From assembly GCF_000973725.1 (NCBI RefSeq), contig NZ_CP009621.1, positions 4,519,001-4,583,000 on the forward strand: a stretch of 64,000 bases of DNA, given 5' to 3'. This DNA comes from Pontibacter korlensis. Its GTDB lineage: Bacteria; Bacteroidota; Bacteroidia; Cytophagales; Hymenobacteraceae. The position numbers were made by a program, and so were the translations under genes. Positions 42,782 through 51,684 of this stretch are shown here, in pieces. Below the pieces are notes generated by a model that had not been told where the DNA came from, ran no database searches, and saw only the letters and a program-made list of their open reading frames with translations. How positions within the stretch are numbered: the stretch's first letter is position 1; each line of letters starts with the position of its first letter.

Positions 42782-44482
42782 ATGAATAGAAGCCTCTGGA
42801 AGAAAATTGCTTGCCTTGCTTTGCTAGGCTCATTGGCACTGCCTGCTCAGGCACAAACACAGGATCCTGCCACTACTTATAGCAATGGCAAAGTTCTGCT
42901 ACAGCAGCAGCGCTATGACATGGCGATGGCAGAGTTGTCTCCGCTCATAAACTCGGGTAGCACCTATGCACCTGAGGCTTCTTATTTCTATGGGCTGGCA
43001 GCCTTGAAGAGCGGTAAGACAGAGGAGGCTTATAAAATGCTCCTGCAGCTGCAAAACCAGCACTCCAATTGGGAGGGTATGGCCGATGCAGATTACCTTT
43101 TGGCCAATGTGTTGTTTGAGCAAGGCGAATATGAGCGCGCCCTTAGCAAACTTCAGGAGTTGCAGGGCACAGCACTGGCAAAGGACGCAGAAGGCTTGCA
43201 GCGATATTACCTAACCAGGTTAAACGACAGGCCAAAATATGAGCAACTGATGCGGCGCTTCGGCTCCGACAGAACAGTTGCGCAGGTTTATGCTGATAAA
43301 CTGATTGGCGGCTGGTACCGGCCCGAGGACCGCAGAACTTTGGAAAAATTGGTGCAGGAGTTTAAGCTGGACCCTAACCGTTACCTAAGCAAGAGCGCCC
43401 TTAGCAGGCCAGGCTTTGACGTAGCCTTACTCCTACCCTTTCAGCTTAACCAGAATTACGCACAGACTGCCCGTAAAAACCAGTTCGTAACAGACATGTA
43501 CGCAGGCATGCTGCTTGCGCAGGACTCGCTCCAGAAGCAGGGAATTAACATCAACCTGTATACTTACGACACGGGTGCTGATACTGCAGGGGTAAAAAAG
43601 GTGCTGGAGCTACCAGAGATGCAGACTATGGACTTACTTATTGGACCTGTATACAAATCTACAGCCAGAGTAGCAGCTCGCTACGCAGCCAAAAACAACA
43701 TCAATGTTATTAACCCGCTGTCGCAGGATGCTGAAATGGCAAGGGGAAATAACAATGTTTTCCTGTTTGAGTCATCGGTGGCAACGCAGGCCCGTCAGGC
43801 GGCAACGTATGCTTATCAAAACTTCTCTCCTAAAACCGCTGTTATACTTTTCGAGAACGCGAAAGATGACACCACTTTTGCTTACCACTACCGTCAACAG
43901 TTCCAGCGCCTTGGGGGCAAAGTAAATGTTTACAAGAAGTTTAATCCAGGGCAAGCATCTGCTACGGCAACCACTTTCCGGGATCTGAACCTGGAGGGAG
44001 CTGGACATATGGCCGTTTTCTCAGATAAAATGATTGCCGCCATGAACTCCACTAGCCTGCTGCAGGGTAAGGCTCCTGAGCTTCCTCTTGTTACCTACGA
44101 TAAGTGGCTAGACATAAATCAAATTACCTTACAGCAGCTGGACTTCCTGCAAGTGTATTTTATAAGCCCAAAGTTTGTTGATAAGCTGAAGCCTGCGAAT
44201 AAGTGGTTCCGCGAACAGTACACCAAGAGGTACAACCTCCCTCCTTCTCAATACGCTTATGCCGGTTTTGAAATGCTCTTCTATTTCGGGCAGCTTCTGA
44301 ACCAGTATGGACCACAGTTTAATGGCCAGATGGCTGTAACCGGAGTTCAGCCGGGAGTATTCTATAACGGCATTGGCTATACAGACCGCAGCCTGCGAAA
44401 CCAGCTACAGCCAGACAACCAGTATGTTCCCATCACTAAACTGGAAAACCTGGAGTTGACTGTAGTTAACCCAATTTTTTAA
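42782..44482 (+). CDS. Periplasmic TPR plus type 1 periplasmic-binding-fold protein
   Basis: A 566-residue secreted protein with a cleavable signal peptide (A-L-P-A-Q-A-Q near residue 25). Residues 30-190 are TPR-like helices (Y-S-N-G-K-V-L-L-Q-Q-Q-R-Y, then A-S-Y-F-Y-G-L-A-A-L). From about 215 the Leu/Ile/Val-binding fold begins (D-V-A-L-L-L-P-F-Q-L-N, M-D-L-L-I-G-P-V-Y-K, V-I-N-P-L-S-Q-D-A). The layout recalls LpoA/LppC, activators of class A penicillin-binding proteins, but it lacks a lipobox and could instead sense amino acids. It lies between guaA and hemL, 28 bases before the latter. Confidence 0.8.
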   Translation: MNRSLWKKIACLALLGSLALPAQAQTQDPATTYSNGKVLLQQQRYDMAMAELSPLINSGSTYAPEASYFYGLAALKSGKTEEAYKMLLQLQNQHSNWEGMADADYLLANVLFEQGEYERALSKLQELQGTALAKDAEGLQRYYLTRLNDRPKYEQLMRRFGSDRTVAQVYADKLIGGWYRPEDRRTLEKLVQEFKLDPNRYLSKSALSRPGFDVALLLPFQLNQNYAQTARKNQFVTDMYAGMLLAQDSLQKQGININLYTYDTGADTAGVKKVLELPEMQTMDLLIGPVYKSTARVAARYAAKNNINVINPLSQDAEMARGNNNVFLFESSVATQARQAATYAYQNFSPKTAVILFENAKDDTTFAYHYRQQFQRLGGKVNVYKKFNPGQASATATTFRDLNLEGAGHMAVFSDKMIAAMNSTSLLQGKAPELPLVTYDKWLDINQITLQQLDFLQVYFISPKFVDKLKPANKWFREQYTKRYNLPPSQYAYAGFEMLFYFGQLLNQYGPQFNGQMAVTGVQPGVFYNGIGYTDRSLRNQLQPDNQYVPITKLENLELTVVNPIF

Positions 44483-44510
44483 GAGACATCACACAAGACT
44501 ATTTATACTT

Positions 44511-45809
44511 ATGATAAAAGCACCAGTAAGCAACGAGCTATTTCAACGCGCACAAAACAGCATCCCAGGCGGTGTAAACTCCCCTGTTAGAGCCTTTAGA
44601 GCGGTTGGAGGTAACCCTCGGTTCATGGCTTCGGCCAAAGGACCATACATGTTCGACGAAGACGGCAACCGCTACATCGACCTGATTAACTCCTGGGGAC
44701 CCATGATATTAGGTCATGCCGCAGAAGTAGTAAACGAGGCAGTGCAGCAAGCTATTCCCAACTCGTTGTCTTTTGGAGCTCCAACACGCAAGGAGATTGA
44801 GATAGCCGAGCTGATCGTGAGTATGGTGCCAAGTATAGAGAAGGTGCGTATGGTAAACTCAGGTACAGAGGCTACCATGTCAGCCATTCGTGTGGCACGC
44901 GGCTATACAGGCAGAGACAAGATTATTAAGTTTGAAGGGTGCTACCATGGCCACGGAGACTCTTTCCTGATTTCGGCAGGTAGTGGTGCGATTACACTTG
45001 GTGTTCCGGATAGCCCTGGTGTAACCAAAGGCACAGCCAATGATACGCTTACTGCCCCATATAATAACCTGGAAGCAGTGCAGACGCTGGTAGACGCCAA
45101 CAAGGGCCAGGTAGCTGCTATCATACTGGAGCCCGTAGCTGGTAACATGGGATTAGTTACCCCTGCTGAAGGCTTCCTGCAAGGCTTGCGCGACATTTGC
45201 AATAGAGAAGGTATAGTGCTGATATTTGACGAGGTGATGACAGGCTTCAGACTGTCTGCAGGTGGTGCACAGCAGCTTTACGGCGTTACACCAGATATGA
45301 GCACATTAGGTAAGATCATTGGCGGCGGTATGCCGGTTGGAGCCTATGGTGGTAAAAAAGAGATCATGGAATATGTTGCTCCTGCAGGTCCGGTTTATCA
45401 GGCTGGCACACTCTCTGGTAACCCGATTGCTATGGCAGCCGGTATGGCCATGCTCACTTACCTAAAAGAGAACCCTGAAGTATATACACAGCTGGAGCAA
45501 ATAACCGGCAAAATGGTAGCAGGTATGCAGCAGAACCTGGAAAAACTGGGGCTTAACTATACTATCAACCATGTAGGCTCTATGTTCAGCATTTTCTTTA
45601 CAGATAAGCCTGTTTACGATTTTGAGTCTGCCAAAACCTCTGATACGGCCTTGTTTGGCCGCTACTTTAACGCAATGCTTCAGCGAGGTGTGTATCTGGC
45701 ACCATCACAGTATGAGGCGCTGTTTGTTTCTGCAGCTATTACTGAGGAGCTGGCAGAGCAGTACGTGCAGGCAAACTTTGAGGCCCTACAGGAAGCAATA
45801 AAGGCTTAA
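44511..45809 (+). CDS. hemL: Glutamate-1-semialdehyde 2,1-aminomutase
   Basis: A 432-residue PLP enzyme producing 5-aminolevulinate for haem and other tetrapyrroles by the C5 pathway. It begins with S-N-E-L-F-x-R-A and I-P-G-G-V-N-S-P-V-R-A-F, has G-C-Y-H-G-H-G-D-S near 145, I-F-D-E-V-M-T-G-F-R, and the PLP lysine in L-G-K-I-I-G-G-G-M-P-V-G near 265. Normal length. A bacteriophytochrome elsewhere in the window would use a haem-derived bilin, but there is no direct link. Confidence 0.96.
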   Translation: MIKAPVSNELFQRAQNSIPGGVNSPVRAFRAVGGNPRFMASAKGPYMFDEDGNRYIDLINSWGPMILGHAAEVVNEAVQQAIPNSLSFGAPTRKEIEIAELIVSMVPSIEKVRMVNSGTEATMSAIRVARGYTGRDKIIKFEGCYHGHGDSFLISAGSGAITLGVPDSPGVTKGTANDTLTAPYNNLEAVQTLVDANKGQVAAIILEPVAGNMGLVTPAEGFLQGLRDICNREGIVLIFDEVMTGFRLSAGGAQQLYGVTPDMSTLGKIIGGGMPVGAYGGKKEIMEYVAPAGPVYQAGTLSGNPIAMAAGMAMLTYLKENPEVYTQLEQITGKMVAGMQQNLEKLGLNYTINHVGSMFSIFFTDKPVYDFESAKTSDTALFGRYFNAMLQRGVYLAPSQYEALFVSAAITEELAEQYVQANFEALQEAIKA

Positions 45810-45831
45810 GCTCAGCCCACAGAAAATAGTT

Positions 45832-45868
45832 AAGGCGGCAGCACTTATAAAAGGTGCTGCCGCTTTTG
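45832..45868 (+). terminator. Terminator after hemL
   Basis: A 12-13-bp GC-rich stem (45832-45844 with 45854-45865) has a 9-base loop and is followed by a T run. Confidence 0.87.
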
Positions 45869-45878
45869 CATTATTAAG

Positions 45879-45909
45879 TTGATACATACAGCGCTTCTCC
45901 TTACTTTTA
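45879..45909 (+). promoter_or_regulatory. Probable promoter of dcd
   Basis: TTG (45879-45881), 20 bases, TACTTTTA (45902-45909) is one mismatch from the Bacteroidota consensus. It lies 21 bases before the dcd start and after the hemL terminator. Confidence 0.5.
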
Positions 45910-45930
45910 CATTCCAAAATACCCACCAAC

Positions 45931-46467
45931 ATGATTTTATCAGACAAGCAGATACTTGAGGAGATTGAGAAAGGCACTATACTGGTTGAGCCATTTGACC
46001 GCTCATGCCTCGGTACAAACTCCTATGACGTACACTTGGGCCGTTACCTGGCTCGTTATAAGGATGAGGTGCTGGACGCCCGCAAACACAACGAAATAGA
46101 TGTTTTTGAGATACCAGAGGAAGGATTCGTGCTGGAACCAGGGAATCTATACCTGGGTGTAACCCTGGAGTACACCGAGACCCACGCTCACGTACCTTTC
46201 CTGGAGGGTAAGTCAAGTGTTGGCCGCTTAGGTATCGATATTCATGCAACTGCAGGCAAAGGCGATGTAGGTTTCTGTAACACCTGGACGCTGGAGATAT
46301 CTGTATCACAGAAGGTGCGTGTATACTATGGTATGCCTATAGGCCAGCTTATCTACTTTGAAGTAAAAGGCGGCATCGAGAACTATTACAATAAGAAGCT
46401 AAACGCAAAATATAACCACCGCACCATAACTCCAGTGGAGTCTATGATGTGGATGAATGAGTGGTAA
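45931..46467 (+). CDS. dcd: dCTP deaminase
   Basis: A 178-residue homotrimeric enzyme converting dCTP to dUTP, supplying dTMP synthesis. The start is M-I-L-S-D-K-Q-I-L-E-E-I. Active-site motifs are V-P-F-L-E-G-K-S-S-V-G-R-L-G-I with the catalytic Glu region, T-A-G-K-G-D-V-G-F, and P-I-G-Q-L-I-Y-F near the C-terminus. Length is slightly below the E. coli enzyme (193), as in many Bacteroidota. A bifunctional deaminase-dUTPase cannot be excluded from sequence alone. An unusually long perfect hairpin follows. Confidence 0.94.
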   Translation: MILSDKQILEEIEKGTILVEPFDRSCLGTNSYDVHLGRYLARYKDEVLDARKHNEIDVFEIPEEGFVLEPGNLYLGVTLEYTETHAHVPFLEGKSSVGRLGIDIHATAGKGDVGFCNTWTLEISVSQKVRVYYGMPIGQLIYFEVKGGIENYYNKKLNAKYNHRTITPVESMMWMNEW

Positions 46468-46477
46468 ATATAGCTTA

Positions 46478-46537
46478 AGATACCATGCCAAAAAGCCCAT
46501 TTAAGAAGACTTAAATGGGCTTTTTGGCATGGTATCT
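46478..46537. terminator. 28-bp perfect hairpin after dcd
   Basis: 46478-46505 is the exact reverse complement of 46510-46537, with a 4-base loop. The A-tract and T-tract lie inside the stem, as in extended Rho-independent terminators. It is far longer than a typical terminator stem. Confidence 0.75.
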
Positions 46538-46655
46538 GCACCATATATAGTATAAAAAAATACTTGCAGACAGAGGAATCTTTGAACAAGACTACTCGTT
46601 GTAAGTAAAAAGAAGCGATAATAAAAACTATAGAAAAAAAAGGAAGGATAAGATT

Positions 46656-47105
46656 ATGAAAAAGCTATTGGTAATGATATGTGTGATGTTTGGCTGTGTG
46701 TTTTCTACAAAGGCTAGCGGAGGTAAGTCTTCTAAGTCAGTAGTAACAGCACGTGCGCAGCATATGTCAGATCAGATGATCAAACAGCTGCGTCTGAACA
46801 ACTTCCAGTCCAAGAAATTAAGAGAAATAAACCTGCATGTAGCCGAAGAGATTACAGCTATTGAAATGCAGTATGCCGGTAATCAGGCTAAAATAGATGA
46901 GCTTAGCAAACGCGTATATGCAGAACGCGATAAGTTTCTGGAAGACGTTCTGAGCACTGTTCAGTATAACGAATACTTCGGCGATAGAAAAACATATAGC
47001 GAAGAAGACAAGAAATACATGGCTAGTCTTCTTAACCGAAGCAATGAAGGTATAGCCGTTGCTGAAAATGCTAGTACTAATAATGCATCAGCAAGTGTAA
47101 ATTAA
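46656..47105 (+). CDS. Small exported helical protein (Spy/CpxP-like)
   Basis: A 149-residue protein with a signal peptide (K-K-L-L-V-M-I-C-V-M-F-G-C-V-F) and a mostly helical mature part: M-I-K-Q-L-R-L-N-N-F-Q-S-K-K-L-R-E-I-N and Y-A-E-R-D-K-F-L-E-D-V-L-S. The pattern 'L-x-L-x-x-x-Q-x-x-K-L-x-x-I' followed by a 'V-L-x-x-x-Q-Y' block is typical of Spy/CpxP-fold periplasmic proteins with LTxxQ-like motifs. It ends with a Ser/Asn-rich tail. The fold is inferred. A sharp terminator follows. Confidence 0.72.
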   Translation: MKKLLVMICVMFGCVFSTKASGGKSSKSVVTARAQHMSDQMIKQLRLNNFQSKKLREINLHVAEEITAIEMQYAGNQAKIDELSKRVYAERDKFLEDVLSTVQYNEYFGDRKTYSEEDKKYMASLLNRSNEGIAVAENASTNNASASVN

Positions 47106-47125
47106 GATTTGATATTTTATTATAT

Positions 47126-47170
47126 AAACAGCAGAGCCGCTCTCATACAGAGAGCGGCTCTGCTGTTTTC
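47126..47170. terminator. Bidirectional terminator before gldC
   Basis: An 18-bp perfect stem (47126-47143 with 47151-47168) with 7-base loop lies between convergent genes. Confidence 0.9.
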
Positions 47171-47186
47171 CTACTTACTTAAGGTG

Positions 47187-47537
47187 TTATTTAGCACCGG
47201 TATCGTTCTTCAGGCGGTCCTGCTCCACGTGGTCGGTTAGCTCCTGGCACAAAGCGCGAATCTTATCGGCCATTACCAGGTCGCTGGTAGCGGTAGCTAT
47301 ACTTTGGGCCATAGCACCCATAGTATCAATGTAAAAGTACTTCATTTCGTCTACCGGCATATCCTTTGTCCAAAGGTCAATCTTCATGGTACCAGCCTCA
47401 TCACGATCCCAAAGCGAGATATTGATGGCTTTCGCGAAATGGATTTTGTCACCTGCATCTGTTGCTCGCCAGCTAATGGCTTCAGGAATGCGATTGTCAT
47501 CCAGGGCTATGCTAAAGTATATTTCTGATTTCTTCAT
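47187..47537 (-). CDS. gldC: Gliding motility protein GldC
   Basis: A 116-residue cytoplasmic protein matching GldC: it starts M-K-K-S-E-I-Y-F-S-I-A-L-D, continues P-E-A-I-S-W-R-A-T-D-A-G, and has L-W-D-R-D-E and I-D-L-W-T-K-D-M-P-V-D-E-M-K. In Flavobacterium johnsoniae GldC makes gliding more efficient without being strictly required. The frame is open upstream to 47621, but the family start is the internal ATG at 47537. It is divergent from the phosphatase-fold lipoprotein gene. The other Gld genes here lie 2.5-6 kb away. Confidence 0.9.
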   Translation of the reverse strand: MKKSEIYFSIALDDNRIPEAISWRATDAGDKIHFAKAINISLWDRDEAGTMKIDLWTKDMPVDEMKYFYIDTMGAMAQSIATATSDLVMADKIRALCQELTDHVEQDRLKNDTGAK

Positions 47538-47612
47538 GAGCTCAATATTAAACTTTCTAGTATAGTGTTCTCGTAATATGGTTATCTTACTATGATAGCA
47601 CAAAGTTACGCG

Positions 47613-48659
47613 ATGCGCCACGGATTTAAAACCCTCTTACTCTTTTTTACCATTCTCACCCTTAGCGGCTGTTCCAGGCTACCTATGTCCTCACAAAAAG
47701 GAAAGCTCTACACACTCGCTTTTTACAACACAGAGAAGTTTTTTGACACCAAAAATGATCCTAAAACTGATGATGACGCCTTTACCCCAGACGGGGAAAT
47801 GCAGTGGACAGAGGAAAAGTATAAGCTAAAGCTAAATAATATTGCAAGTGTGATAGCCGGAATCGGTGGTGATAATGGACCAGCCATAATAGGGCTTTGC
47901 GAAATTGAAAACAGGCAGGTACTGCAAGACCTTTTAGACACTGTGCCATTGCGCAAGCATGGCTATAACATTATACACCAGGACATGAATGACAGGCAAG
48001 GACTGGATGTAGCACTATTTTACAAACCAAAGGTGTTCAAACCTACCTCTACACAGTATATCAGCATAGACTTCAAAGAAAAAGGATTCAGATCGCGTGA
48101 TATACTGCAGGTAAAAGGCGAACTGCGTGGTGAGTTGGTAACAATATACGTAAATCACTGGCCTGCCCGTACACCTACCCGAAGAGGCCGCCAGGATGAC
48201 AGCCGTTTACATGCCGCCGCTGCAGCCCTTCGGCAGGAGATAAATAAACAGCAAAAGATAGACCCTAATGCTAAAGTGATTGTAATGGGAGACTTTGACA
48301 CTGAGCCACGATCAGATGTGATGCAAAAGACACTGAATGCCACCGGTCGACCTAATCCCGCCTTCAAGGAAGAGTTGTTTAACACGCATTATCTTTCCTA
48401 TGTTAATGGCTTAGGTAGCTACGTCAGCAGGGGTGACTTTCAGATGCTCGACCAGATCATGATATCCAAATCATTTATTGACCCACAGAGCGGCCTGGAG
48501 TATGTAAGAGGCTCTGCTAAAATACATGACCCTGTAAACATAAAGTTTACGCTAGGCAAGTATAAGGAGGCTCCTCGTAGCACTTTTAATGGCAACCTAT
48601 ACTCTGGTGGCTATTCAGATCACTTCCCGGTATATATTCAAGTGAGAAGGGTTAAATAG
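47613..48659 (+). CDS. Endonuclease/exonuclease/phosphatase-family lipoprotein
   Basis: A 348-residue protein with a lipobox L-S-G-C about 20 residues after the chosen start, so probably membrane-anchored in the envelope. The catalytic fold of DNase I-like enzymes is visible: F-Y-N-T-E-K-F-F-D, L-C-E-I-E-N with the metal-binding Glu, V-N-H-W-P-A-R, V-M-G-D-F-D-T-E-P, and the terminal S-D-H-F-P-V histidine motif. Substrates of this superfamily range from nucleic acids to phospholipids. The extracytoplasmic location suggests scavenging DNA or phosphate, but that is inference. An ATG 7 codons upstream is the alternative start. Confidence 0.88.
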   Translation: MRHGFKTLLLFFTILTLSGCSRLPMSSQKGKLYTLAFYNTEKFFDTKNDPKTDDDAFTPDGEMQWTEEKYKLKLNNIASVIAGIGGDNGPAIIGLCEIENRQVLQDLLDTVPLRKHGYNIIHQDMNDRQGLDVALFYKPKVFKPTSTQYISIDFKEKGFRSRDILQVKGELRGELVTIYVNHWPARTPTRRGRQDDSRLHAAAAALRQEINKQQKIDPNAKVIVMGDFDTEPRSDVMQKTLNATGRPNPAFKEELFNTHYLSYVNGLGSYVSRGDFQMLDQIMISKSFIDPQSGLEYVRGSAKIHDPVNIKFTLGKYKEAPRSTFNGNLYSGGYSDHFPVYIQVRRVK

Positions 48660-48709
48660 GCTCTATACAGTAACGAGCTTGATAAACCTCTTACAGATAA
48701 GCAGAAACA

Positions 48710-48742
48710 GAAAAGGCGGACCATTGCGGTTCGCCTTTTCTG
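48710..48742. terminator. Bidirectional terminator between the phosphatase-fold gene and dnaN
   Basis: A 13-bp stem (48710-48722 with 48728-48740, one G-T pair) and 5-base loop lie between convergent genes. Confidence 0.85.
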
Positions 48743-48760
48743 AATCAATAAGTATAAATT

Positions 48761-49885
48761 TTAAACGTAGTTGTTCAGCATTACTGGCATTACCAGCATC
48801 AGTACATCTTCGGCTTCTTCGTTAACAATTGGCATCAGCAAACCAGCACGGTTCGGTGTAGAAAGCTCAAAAGTAATCTCATCAGAATCGATGTTGTTGA
48901 GCATCTCCATCAGGAACTTAGCGTTGAAACCAATTTCCATATCCTCACCTTCATACTGGCAAGTCAGGCGCTCATTTGCTTCATTCGAGAAATCAAGGTC
49001 CTCAGCAGAAACCTGCAACTCAGATCCTGACAGCTTCAGACGGATCTGGTGTGTTGTTTTGTTTGAGTAGATGGAGATACGCTTCACAGAGCTCAGTAGG
49101 TCTGTGCGGTCAATTACCAGCTTGTTCGGGTTCTGCACCGGAATCACGTTCTCATAATCCGGATAACGCTCGTCAATCAAACGGCAGATCATGCGGATGT
49201 TATCAAAGCTGAAGAAAGCGTTCGACTGGTTGAACTCCATACGTACAGCAGTCGCCTCTGATGGCAGCGTAGACTTTAACAGGGTGAAAGCCTTGCGAGG
49301 TATAATGATAGAAGCCTCCTGGTCCGTTCCTACATCCGTACGACGGTAACGCAGCAGACGGTGGCCATCTGTAGCTACAAACGTAACGCTTTCGCTGCGC
49401 AGTTGCACAAAAATACCAGTCATGGCTGGGCGAAGCTCATCGTTGCTAACAGCAAAGATAGTTTTGTTTATCGCTCTGGACAATACATTAGACGGGATCT
49501 CGATGGCATTGCCACCCTGTACCACTGGCACACGAGGGAAGTCAGTCGCATTCTCACCAGACAGCTTATATCGACCGTTAGAAGAGCTGATTTCAATGGT
49601 ATACGTCTCTTCGTCGATTGTGAAGGTAACGGGCTGATCCGGCAGGTTCTTCAGCGTTTCCAACAGGATTTTGGCAGGAGCGGCAATACGGCCATTCTCC
49701 TTTGCCTCCACCGGCAATTCAGTGATCATGGATGTTTCAAGATCGCTGGCTGTGATGGTGAGCTTGCTGTTGTTTATCTCGAACAGGAAGTTCTCAAGGA
49801 TAGGTACCACCGGGTTATTGGTGACCACACCATTTATGCTGGATAGCTGCTTCAGAAGAGCAGAGGAAGAGACGATGAATTTCAT
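48761..49885 (-). CDS. dnaN: DNA polymerase III sliding clamp (beta subunit)
   Basis: A 374-residue clamp with the three-domain repeat structure of DnaN: M-K-F-I-V-S-S-S-A-L-L-K-Q-L at the start, A-P-A-K-I-L-L-E-T-L in domain 1, A-T-D-G-H-R-L in domain 2, and the C-terminal P-V-M-L-N-N-Y. It tethers polymerase to DNA. It is not next to dnaA or recF, as is usual in Bacteroidota, so it does not mark the replication origin. The Gld transporter genes are upstream on the same strand. Confidence 0.96.
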   Translation of the reverse strand: MKFIVSSSALLKQLSSINGVVTNNPVVPILENFLFEINNSKLTITASDLETSMITELPVEAKENGRIAAPAKILLETLKNLPDQPVTFTIDEETYTIEISSSNGRYKLSGENATDFPRVPVVQGGNAIEIPSNVLSRAINKTIFAVSNDELRPAMTGIFVQLRSESVTFVATDGHRLLRYRRTDVGTDQEASIIIPRKAFTLLKSTLPSEATAVRMEFNQSNAFFSFDNIRMICRLIDERYPDYENVIPVQNPNKLVIDRTDLLSSVKRISIYSNKTTHQIRLKLSGSELQVSAEDLDFSNEANERLTCQYEGEDMEIGFNAKFLMEMLNNIDSDEITFELSTPNRAGLLMPIVNEEAEDVLMLVMPVMLNNYV

Positions 49886-49992
49886 TATGTATACCTATAA
49901 TGTTATTAAGGCAAAGTTAAAAATATTTAGTTTTTCTCCTAGGCCTTTTGTAAGTCCTTTTTCGTGGCAGCCTGTGTTATAGACAGATAATT

Positions 49993-51684
49993 TTAAAACC
50001 GCTCATACTTGCGCTTCCGCAGGTAATAACGGGTAATGCCAAACAGGCCAAGCAGTACTATCGGAGCTACAAGATTCAACAATTGCCAATAGGTTTTCTC
50101 TTCTCTGACTCGCACCTTATCAAGCGGGCGCAGCGCAATTTCCTTACTTCTTACGTTTATCAACCCTTCTGCATCCAAGAGGTAGTGAATAGTATTTATA
50201 GCTAGTTCCTTATTGGCAAAAGTGAGGTTATTATACCTGTCGAAACCTAATTCATAGGCTTGTCCGGTACGTGGATTCACCTCATTGCGCACTAAATCTC
50301 CATCAGAGAACACGGCAATTTTAGATTCCCCCCCCTGCTCTTGCACCTGCGTATTCTGCACGCCAGCCGGTGCTTTCCTGTTCCGGAACAAGGAGGTGAA
50401 CTTTCCTTCAAGTAAATATCCCACTGGCTGCTGCCCTGCCTGGTACTGCTGCGGGTTTACCTCCATACGCGCCTCCTCCAGCGTTAGTGGCACCGGCGCA
50501 TCCATTATGCGTGAATAGGTCGAAGTATAAACCAGAGGTGTCTTTCTTACACCATCGGCTTTTACCGTATCCATGGTGCTGATAAACTTAGAATAGACAG
50601 CATCCAGGTTACGCGTAATAGGATGTTTGCTAAAATTGTTAAGCAAAGGGTAGAAGCGCCAATTCACCATTTCTGTCTGAGGCTTATCACCCAGGTAGCC
50701 TGTAACCATCGGTATAAAACCAGAGTTCAGGTCCATAATCAGGTTAGGGTTCAAGCGCACTCCGTAGCGGAACAGCAGGTCATCCAGGTTCAGGTTGTAA
50801 GGCATGGCAAACGTGCCTCCTGCCCCTACACTATCCATGTTGGCATTGATAGGATCGATAAAGAACACAGCTTTGCCACCTTTCATGATAAACTGGTCGA
50901 TCTTATACTTATCAGCCTCAGAAAAAGCCTGTGTCGGCTTGGCAACAATGATCAGGTCTAATCCTTCCAGAGAGGGAATCTGATCCAGTTCCCCACGCGC
51001 GACGCGGTAATACTCCTGCAAAGACCCTAGCAGGTCTGTTACCTGCTGCTGCTCCAGCTCGCCTTGGCCAGTTATATAACCAATAATCTTATTGCCCTGG
51101 AAGGCTATTTTACGAATGGCAGTAGCCAATTCATACTCCACTCCCTCTACCGATTGGTTCAAGCGCTCATCAGGCGAAGCTGCCAGGTTACCTTTCAACA
51201 GGTTTACTGCTGCTTCCTTACCGTTATAGCGGATAATTGCTCCCGGGAACACCAGGCGCTCCACTTGCTTACCATCCTCGGTAGCACGTAGGTTAGTAGG
51301 CATAATCCCTTTTTGAGCAAGCGAAGTATAGAACTCATTGCGCTGCTGCTCATCGGTAATTTCGGTTGGGTCGATAAAGTTATAGCGCAAATTGCCACCA
51401 GCATATATACGGAACTCGTCCAGCGTTTCGCGCACGGATTGCTGCAGCCGTTTAAAACCAGCAGGAAAATCACCTTCCAGATACACATCCACCACAACCT
51501 CGCTCTGCAGATTGCCCAGCATCTGCTTCGTAACAGGGGCAATGGTATAGCGCTTATCTTCCGTAAGGTCCAGCCGGAAAAAGTAGTTAGCGGCTAAAAC
51601 GTTTAATAGTATAATACCACCCACCAAGGCCAGGAACATCATAATGTCGCGGCCGCGTTTGCTCTTATTTTGCTCCGTTACCAT
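49993..51684 (-). CDS. gldG: Gliding motility ABC-transporter-associated protein GldG
   Basis: A 563-residue inner-membrane protein with one N-terminal helix (F-L-A-L-V-G-G-I-I-L-L-N-V-L), a large periplasmic DUF4350/ABC-2-associated region (D-L-T-E-D-K-R-Y-T-I; G-A-I-I-R-Y-N-G-K-E-A; G-K-A-V-F-F-I-D-P-I-N-A) and a C-terminal helix followed by R-K-R-K-Y-E-R-F. In F. johnsoniae GldA, GldF and GldG form an ABC transporter needed for gliding. The gene starts inside the end of gldF (7-base overlap). Confidence 0.92.
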   Translation of the reverse strand: MVTEQNKSKRGRDIMMFLALVGGIILLNVLAANYFFRLDLTEDKRYTIAPVTKQMLGNLQSEVVVDVYLEGDFPAGFKRLQQSVRETLDEFRIYAGGNLRYNFIDPTEITDEQQRNEFYTSLAQKGIMPTNLRATEDGKQVERLVFPGAIIRYNGKEAAVNLLKGNLAASPDERLNQSVEGVEYELATAIRKIAFQGNKIIGYITGQGELEQQQVTDLLGSLQEYYRVARGELDQIPSLEGLDLIIVAKPTQAFSEADKYKIDQFIMKGGKAVFFIDPINANMDSVGAGGTFAMPYNLNLDDLLFRYGVRLNPNLIMDLNSGFIPMVTGYLGDKPQTEMVNWRFYPLLNNFSKHPITRNLDAVYSKFISTMDTVKADGVRKTPLVYTSTYSRIMDAPVPLTLEEARMEVNPQQYQAGQQPVGYLLEGKFTSLFRNRKAPAGVQNTQVQEQGGESKIAVFSDGDLVRNEVNPRTGQAYELGFDRYNNLTFANKELAINTIHYLLDAEGLINVRSKEIALRPLDKVRVREEKTYWQLLNLVAPIVLLGLFGITRYYLRKRKYERF

